A stretch of DNA of 64,000 bases, taken from contig JASXTE010000019.1 in the NCBI GenBank assembly GCA_030280995.1, positions 8,047,501 through 8,111,500 of the forward strand, written 5' to 3'. Shown piece by piece: positions 57,036 to 64,000 of this stretch; position 1 is the first letter of the stretch; each line of letters starts with the position of its first letter. This DNA is from Hemileia vastatrix. Lineage: Eukaryota; Basidiomycota; Pucciniomycetes; Pucciniales; Zaghouaniaceae. The position numbers and the translations under genes are program-made. The notes under the pieces are model-generated. The model had not been told where the DNA came from. It worked only from the letters and a program-made list of their open reading frames with translations, and ran no database searches.

Positions 57036-57846
57036 TTTCACATGCCACGTGACACTAGAGGCAAAAGCAGTTCATTAAATCAATAATACAGAGGTCTAAA
57101 TCCATACTTGAAGCACAGAAAGCAATTCTTCATAGCAACTGCAACTTTCCTTTGTGTACTCACTATTCAACCGCACTAGTATAAACTCTAAGTCTAAATT
57201 AGTCAATCTCTCAATAGTGTGTCTCAGTCTTTTCCTCAATAAGCAACGCACAGCGCAATAGTCAATGTAATAGTACGCTAAAAGGTTTATTAAATGTCTG
57301 TTGATTATTAAAAGGGGTAGTGAGCATGGAAGGAATGGTTAGTGGAGGATTAAAGGGGTGACGGATGTTAGTGAGGAGGTTCCAGGTGTAACGGGTGTAA
57401 TTTTTAATGGTCTGTGGTGTGGGGAATAGTGGATGGGTATGAGGTCAATGCGAGGAGGAGTAAAGGATATAAAAGGGGTTGGGTTTTTTGGTTTGACATT
57501 CTTTAGAATTAAATTATAAAACATATATATATTTAATAGTGGTAAAACTTTAGGTTAAATCATTATTATTGTATCTTTCCTTATTTTCTCAATAATCATT
57601 TCTAAATCCTAAATCTTTGATTATTAAGTTTACAACCCTTTGTGAGATTTTAAGGATTTTAACATTACCTTTGAATTATATTAGAATTCTTCTCAAACAT
57701 ATCTCAAAGCAGTAGCTCTTCCTTTGAGTCATCTTTGAATCACTTCCTCGAACATTTCCTCTGTGCATCAAAGAAGTTTCTAAACTCCTCCCTCCATCTC
57801 ACTTCCAGGAACACCCTTGACTTTGTGCATAGGTCTTCCAGTGACA
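57036..57846 (+). repeat. 5' LTR of A2
   Basis: 811 bp, starting TTTCACATGCCACGTGACA (first bases decayed from TGTCAC) and ending CCAGTGACA. TATAAAA at 57468-57474; AGAATTAAATTATA at 57505-57518. Confidence 0.9.
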
Positions 57847-57847
57847 G

Positions 57848-57861
57848 TATAATTTAATTCT
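57848..57861 (+). promoter_or_regulatory. A2 self-complementary primer-binding site
   Basis: TATAATTTAATTCT, one base after the LTR, is an exact complement of 57505-57518. Identical to the site in A1. Confidence 0.8.
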
Positions 57862-57921
57862 CTGTAGTTCTAATTCTTTGTACTACTACATCCCTTTTCA
57901 GGTGTTTTCTAAATTCTTAAA

Positions 57922-59112
57922 ATGGCACCTGTTCAACACACTCCTCCTACGGGCACTACTACTAGAGCTCGCACCAGAGGCAGGCCAACAGCCACACGGC
58001 CTGTTTCCTGCACTCACTCCTTGGAACCACTCGACCTAATGGAATCGAAACATACAGTCCAATCTGTAGAAGACATCCCAAAAGATTTTGATGATTCTAG
58101 TGATGATGAAGAATGAGAGGATACAATGCACAAGGCACCATCGGCCCCTGCTACTCACCCTTCTGGTCAACCTTTGGAACCTGGACCATCTAATGTGCTG
58201 GAGGACTTCATGAGACTTTTCATGAAGACCCTTTCCAATACAACGTCTTTGGAGGGATCTAAATTCAATACTCCTTCCATGAAATATCCTGATAAATTTG
58301 ATGGAGAACATCCAGACTGATTGCGGCCCTTCTTGAAAACCTGCAAGCTCCCGTTCCATAATGACCCTTGAACCTTCAATAACGACTGATCAAAGGTTGT
58401 TTACGCTTCTTCATTCCTAGCTGGGAAAGCAGCAAGATGGTTCGAGCCTTATCTTCTCATGCTCTCTTTGACAGAAACCCACTTACTTATTAATAACTGG
58501 GAAAAGTTTGAAGACCAACTCTTCACATTGTTTGTTGACCCTAATGAAACTGACAATGCAGAAATTGAACTTGATTTTCTTTGCATGAGTGATAATGGTA
58601 AAGCCTCTGAATATATTTCGAACTTCAGAGCACTTCAAACTCAAGTAGGTTGGAATGATGCTGCCCTTAAGTATCATTTCAAAAAAGGACTTCCATTGAG
58701 GATTCTGGATCAATTAAATCTTCACAGTCAGAAGATGACTACTTTAATGGATTTAATGGATCAAACCCTCGAACTCGACGGTGTTTACCAAGGACAACTT
58801 CAACATCGTTGATATGCCAACAAATCTCAAGGCCTTAATTTTAAATTGGTACCTTCTTCACACCCACAGACAACTCAATCCTCCTTGACTCAATCCAAAC
58901 CCAATAAGGAAAAGGACAAACCTCGACCTAAAATCTTGACCCCAGGCAATATCAGCAAAATACTGGATTCTAAAGGGGAACTTAAAGAAGCTGAGAGGAA
59001 GAGACAAGAGGATAATGGGTTATGTATGTATTGTGGGGGTAAGCACAAGCTGGAAGATTGTGTAAAGTTGAAGGAAAGAGAAGGTACTAGTTCAAAGTCA
59101 AAAAACTATTAG
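57922..59112 (+). pseudogene. gag: A2 gag, broken
   Basis: Starts MAPVQHTPPTG at 57922 and ends TAG at 59110-59112. Same order as A1: Arg/Thr-rich start, capsid (YPDKFDGEHPD; LFVDPNETDN) and zinc knuckle CMYCGGKHKLEDC. In-frame TGA codons occur after DDEE (58114-58116), after GEHPD (58318) and at further sites, several replacing arginine codons of A1. Confidence 0.9.
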
Positions 59113-59142
59113 ATAGTTTACTTGTGTGAAAAGCAAACTATC
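59100..59142 (+). promoter_or_regulatory. -1 ribosomal frameshift site of A2
   Basis: A AAA AAC at 59100-59106 in the gag frame, the gag stop two codons later, and the stem GATAGTTT/AAACTATC spanning 59112-59142. Slippery site and stem are the same as in A1; the downstream frame has acquired a TGA in the loop. Confidence 0.8.
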
Positions 59143-62100
59143 TTATCTTTCCCAGTGCACAGAACCTCCATGTCTTAAGGACTGGAGTTGCCTTAAACTG
59201 CTTGAGATTAATTCTTTTTAAGGAGGATACCCCCTTCAGTTGTCTTATAGACTCTGGAGCTTCAATTTCTTTTGTTAGTTTATCTTTTAACGAGAAAATA
59301 CAAATAACATTTACAGATATTAATCGAACTCCAATTTACTTGGTCCAATCAGAGCAACCCAAATGTTGGGTAAGTAAGAAAGTTTTATGGGTTTTCAACT
59401 TTCCGAACTTTCCCCCCTTCAAGTGGGAATTATAAGTCTTGGAAGCCCCAAGGATGGACGATACCTTTCTTGGCCATGACTTTTTAACGCATTGGAATCC
59501 TGAAATTGATTGATTGCGGGGATTGATCACCCCACGCAGTAAGTATATTTTTGATTCTTCAATGCAGGTCAATAGGGAGTTAAACAACCCGCCTGACAAT
59601 GTCCTGCTAGAGAACAAATCTCTGCCAGATGACTTGCAAGCATCTGATCTTTCTCTAAATGAGCAATTGCCTAAACCTTCTAGCTCAATGACTTCACTCA
59701 AAGAGGATTTAAATTGCCTTGAAGTAATCGAATTATGCTCTCTCAATTCTGGTCTTCCCTTGACAGATTCTCTCAAAGATGATGAGGACAACCAAATCAA
59801 CATTGATGCCATTAAATCGACTCTACAGGAAATCTATCATGATTTCCTCGATGTTTTCTCAATCCGCAAGGCCGATAAGTTACCACCATCAAATAGAGTT
59901 AATAGGTCCTGTCTATTCTCTGTCGAAGGACAAATCTCAAGCTCTTCGAGACTACATTGCAGAGAATGTAGCCAAAGGTTTCATCAGAACCAGTAAATCT
60001 CCAACCAGCTCCCCTGTTCTTTTTGTAAAGAAAAAAGACGGTAGTCTTAGGTTGTGTGTTGACTATAGAAAGCTCAACACAGTCACTAAGAGGAATGCAT
60101 ATCCTGTTCCTCCTATGTCATTGCTTCTTACCCTTTTCAATGGTGCTAATTTCTTTTCTAAAATTGATCTTAGAGGCGCTTGCACTCTTATTTGCATTGT
60201 GGAAGGTCATGAACCACTGACTGCAATGTGCACTAGATTCGGTAGTTTTGAATATTTAGTTATGCCTTTTGGATTGTGCAACGCACCATTGACTTTTCAA
60301 ACTTTTGTCAATGACATCTTTCAGGATGTTTTCAAACAATTTGTTGTTGTCTATTTAGATGATATTTTAATTTTCTCGAAGACACTGGATAAAGGTATTC
60401 ATCATGTTCGACAGGTTCTAAATCAACTTTGAGATCACGGTCTCTACGCCAAGCACAATAAATGTGAATTCCATCTTAAATCAATCAATTTTTTGGGTTT
60501 TACGTTGTCCACTGATAGTTTAGTCATGGACAACAGAAAGGTCCAAAAAGTCCTGGAATGGCCTGAGCCCAAAACCGTTAAATCCCTCCAAGGATTTTTA
60601 AGTTTTGCAAATTTATATAGAAGATTTATTAAAGATTACTCTAAAACTATTTCCAATCTTACTTCTCTTCTTAGAAAAGATATTCCTTTTGTTTTTACTT
60701 CTACAGCACAAAAAGAATTCAAAGCATTGAAAACTGCGTTCACCATGGCCCCAATTCTTTGACACTTTGATCCTTCTGCTTCGACAATAGTCAAGACAGA
60801 CGCTAGCAATTATGCTATCGCAGGGGTCATTTCTCAATTAAACCCTGAAACAAAATTATTTCATCCTGTTGCTTTTGAGTCACGCAAACTCATTGCAGCA
60901 GAATTAAATTATGAAATTCATGACAAAGAGCTTTTAGCTATTATCCATTGTCTTAAAAAATGGCGCTCTTTTCTTCTCAGCCTAGATAGTCCTTTTCAAA
61001 TTCTAACAGACCATAATGCTTTGAAATACTTTATGTCTTCCAAAGTGTTAACCAGGTGTCAAACCAGGTGGGCTGAATTTCCTTTTTCTATTTCCTATCG
61101 CCCAGGTAAGAACTGTATTGTCCCAGATATCTTGTCAAGTTGCGACAACGTTTACCCACAGCAGGGGGATGCATTTGCTGACAAGAACCCAGAAAATGTG
61201 AAATCAATTTTCAATGAATAAATTTTAAAGACTTGTCAACTTAATTTGATGACAATTCAATCTTTTCAAAATCCACTATCCAACATCCTTGAAGCTCAGT
61301 CGAAGGACAATTATTGTTTAGGGTTAAAAGACAAAATACTCTTGAAGCAAGGGGCCAAAAGATTTAGTATTGAATCAGGTCTATTAGTTTTCAAAGGTAG
61401 AGTAGTCATACCCGACAAAAATGAAATAAAATTATGGATTTTCAATAGTCGACATGATTCTCCATTAGCTGGTCATTTTGGGGTTGATAAAACCTACCAG
61501 TTAATAGTGAGGGATTTCTTCTGGCCAAGAATGAACAGAGAAATCAAGGCCTATATAAGAGCTTGTTACAAATGTAATAGGAATAAGGCTCCCTGTCGCC
61601 AGAAGCATGGGTTGCTTCAACTGCTTCCTATTCCCTCTAAACCCTGAGAATCTTTATCAATTGATATCATTTCTCAACTTCCTCTTTCTAATAATTTTGA
61701 TGCTATATTAGTAATAGTAGATAGATTTTCAAAGATGTCTATTTTTATTAAACCCACTACTACTGCTACAGCAGAAGATTTGTCAAAATTGTTTCTAGAA
61801 TATGTATTTTTCAAACATGGCTTACCTAATGATATTATTTCAGATAGAGGCTCATTGTTTGTATCCACATTCTCGACTCAACTGTGTTGACAACTCAATA
61901 TCACGAGGAACCTCTCCACGGCCTATCATCCTGAAACCGATGGGCAAATGGAAAGGTCAATCAAATCCTCAAACAATACCTTCGAATGTATTTCAGTTAC
62001 CAACAAGACGATTGGACCACATGGTTACCATTGGCCGAATTTTCTTATAATAACTCGACTCATTCTTCGACACAACAATCTCCTTTCAAAACTGTTTATG

Positions 62101-62708
62101 GAATAAATCCTCAATTCAACTCAATCCATGTAGGAACTAATCATCCTGCGGAACATTATCTTTGAACCATATCACGACTCCAAGAGGAACTTAAATCAAA
62201 TTTGGAATTAGCAATTTGAAGGTACAAGGAACAGGCCGATAAAAATTGACAATATGCTCCTTCTTTTAAACCAGACAACAAAGTATGGCTCAACGCACAA
62301 AACATTCAAACAACTTGACCATCAAAGAAACTGGCTGAAAAACGCTTGGGACCATTTGAAATTGACTCTGAAGTCTCTAAAACTGCATTTTGACTCAAGA
62401 TACCTCCTAAATGGCAGGCTATTAACCCTGTTTTCCACGTATCTCTCCTGGAACTGGCTCGAGAAACATACCCGGGCAAGAGCCAACCTCCTCCGGAACC
62501 GGTCGAAGTAGAAGACCATCTAGAGTGGGAAGTAAGCCGTATCCTTGATTCAAGAATGTGCAAGGGGAAGCTTCAATAAGTTGTGGAATGGGAAGGCTTC
62601 CTCGATGATTCAGACAAAACATCCTGGGAACCAGCCATCAATGTTTCTAATACCCCTGAACTCCTTAAATCTTTTCATCTTAAATATCCTTTAAAACCAA
62701 AACCTTAA
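59107..62708 (+). pseudogene. A2 pol: protease to chromodomain, broken
   Basis: Protease has LIDSGAS near 59245. Reverse transcriptase has [19 protein letters not shown] and an intact YLDD (60352-60363), all better than A1. RNase H (VKTDASNYAIAG) is near 60790, integrase zinc part near 61450-61580 and core to about 62150. The chromodomain (EWEVSRILDSR, VVEWEG, SWEP) ends at 62708. Many TGA and TAA codons interrupt all domains. Confidence 0.88.
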
Positions 62709-63637
62709 AAAATCTCTTTTATTTTTTTCTCTTCTTTCTCTTTTCTTTTTCTTTTTCGTTTCTCTAAATTCTAAAACTTCTTCTCTTTAAAATCTAAAAT
62801 ATCTTTACCTCTAAAAAATATCCTTATTTTTCTTTCTTCTTTCTTCTTTTTTCTCTCAAAAGTTTTCAACCTTCTTTAAAATAAATTAAATTCAAAATTA
62901 AACTAAATAAAATTTAATTTAATTTAAAAAAAAAATTAAATTAAATTAAATTAAAATAAATTAAAATTAAAATTAAATTAAAAATAAAAAAAAATAATAA
63001 AATAAAATAATAAAATAATAAAATAAAAATCTTAAAAAACAATAAATTCCTTTAAAGTTTCTTTTCTCTTTTTAAACTTTTCTTCTTTCCCTTATTTCTT
63101 TATCTTCAAACTATCAAAATTTTTCATGAACTCAATACGACAATCTTTCTCAATCTTTACTTCAACTTTTAAATCTTTCTTTTAAAATTCTTTGAACAAA
63201 TTACTTCTTTCTTTCAAATTCTTTTCTTCTCTTTTTTTCTTCTATCTTTTCAAATAGCCTAAATTCCTCAAAACTTCAATAAATGAACTTTCACAAATAA
63301 CAATTTTTTTTCATTAAATTTCCATGTCAAACAAAATTATTTCAATCAACTATTTCTTATTTTTCTTACTTAAATTTTTCTTTTCAAAAATTTAAACTAA
63401 AATTCCTTCAATTAAATATTCTTTCTTTTCTTCTTTCAAAATTAAAAAAAAATTTATTCAAATGTTTTCCTTTCTTTTTTTTTTCTTTTTCTCTCAAAAT
63501 TTTATAAAATAAATATTAAAATTTTTATTGAAACAACAAAGTAAAATAAATAAATATACAAATTTTTTCTACTTTTTTTTTCCTCTTTCTTTCTTTTCCT
63601 TTTTCCTTCCATTTTAAATTTTCTCCTTTATTTTCTC
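62709..63637. repeat. A/T-rich low-complexity spacer of A2
   Basis: About 930 bp of TTTCTTT and AAATTAAATTAAA-type sequence between pol and the antisense gene, the counterpart of 8315-9256. No gene seen. Confidence 0.7.
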
Positions 63638-63957
63638 TCAAACCAATCCCTTCATCATCTCCAAAACCAACCTTATTTCCTTCCTACATTTCTCAAAAAC
63701 CTTCTCCTCTCCTACTGGTACCACTTCCACAATTTCCAGTAATTCTTCGGCCACCTCAAAGGAGGCAGCATCGACAATCTTATTGACTTCACCGCTTAAA
63801 TCTTTTATGAATCTAGTTCGTCGACCTTGGCGAGGTTTTTTCGACCATACCTGGTCGTGAGTCTCTTTGTTGTCCTCCCTCGAATCAACCACTGGTTTAT
63901 CTGCCTCAACTGGAAGTAATGGTGCAGTCTCTGCAACCGGAACTTCTGCGATGACAT
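63638..63957 (-). pseudogene. A2 antisense accessory gene, exon 2
   Basis: The minus strand encodes the conserved C-terminal part (AASFEVAEELLEIVEVVPVG; FEKCRKEIRLVLE), close to A1 residues 235-285. The A1 nonsense site reads CGA here. The frame is open back to a splice acceptor (ATTTAG at 63963-63958) and ends early at a TGA where A1 has CGA. The exon with the cysteine cluster lies beyond the window. Orientation is opposite to A2 pol, as in A1. Confidence 0.75.
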
Positions 63958-64000
63958 CTAAATTTTAAAACAAGATCATCAGTAACAAAGTTTCTAAAAC

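Larger units (their letters stand above)
57036..64000 (+). mobile_element. Ty3/gypsy copy A2, 3' end beyond the window
   Basis: Same layout as A1: LTR, self-complementary primer site, gag, frameshift site, pol, AT-rich spacer, convergent antisense gene. The window ends inside the intron of the antisense gene, so the 3' LTR is not seen. Many CpGs of A1 appear as TG or CA here and stops are numerous, so it is older or more heavily mutated than A1. Confidence 0.92.

Overview
The window reads as a transposon graveyard from a eukaryotic, AT-rich, repeat-swollen fungal genome. I infer a rust fungus (Pucciniales), possibly close to myrtle rust Austropuccinia psidii. The Ty3/gypsy Gag and Pol proteins, the Tnp2-like transposase with its companion gene and the TET/JBP-like fossil all resemble rust proteins I remember; no search was run. 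There is no convincing single-copy host gene, tRNA, rRNA or CRISPR array.

Layout. 1-1766: intergenic DNA plus one end of a palindromic repeat (R) that cuts an old gypsy copy. 1767-16058: gypsy copy B1 (minus), whose gag carries a solo LTR of family A (3501-4308, TSD ACTCC) and whose 5' LTR is split by complete family A copy A1 (6475-14916, minus, TSD GTATC). 16059-21405: mostly unassigned DNA with a degenerate ~135-bp tandem array, an R element with long inverted ends and a TET/JBP-like oxygenase fossil. 21408-21605 and 38165-38361: two copies of a TA-flanked MITE. 22284-31900: gypsy copy B2 (plus), nearly intact, inserted next to the 3' LTR of degenerate copy B3 (body 31901-37800, minus). 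38380-45231: decayed CACTA-like element with convergent transposase and companion genes. 45232-51844: a Cys-rich gene remnant, a 1.3-kb ATTTTT array and duplicated LTR-like modules. 51845-53679: pol of a third gypsy family, D (minus), cut by B4 (minus), which is in turn cut by A2 (plus, 57036 to beyond the window end).

The most interesting system is family A. It has (i) chromodomain gypsy genes, with gag and pro-pol joined by what looks like a textbook -1 frameshift site (A AAA AAC plus stem-loop); (ii) a primer-binding site exactly complementary over 14 nt to the predicted 5' end of its own RNA, as in Tf1-type self-priming; and (iii) between pol and the 3' LTR, on the opposite strand, a separate gene with its own TATA box, an intron and a Zn(II)2Cys6-spaced cysteine cluster. 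The splice acceptor and C-terminal part of that gene recur in A2, and a related Cys-rich gene lies antisense beside family D pol. Family B instead encodes Gag-Pol in one frame with no such frameshift, and starts with a pair of overlapping reading frames.

Many breaks in family A are CGA to TGA or CAA, which suggests decay of methylated CpG. B2 is the youngest-looking copy and A2, B1, B3 and B4 are older.
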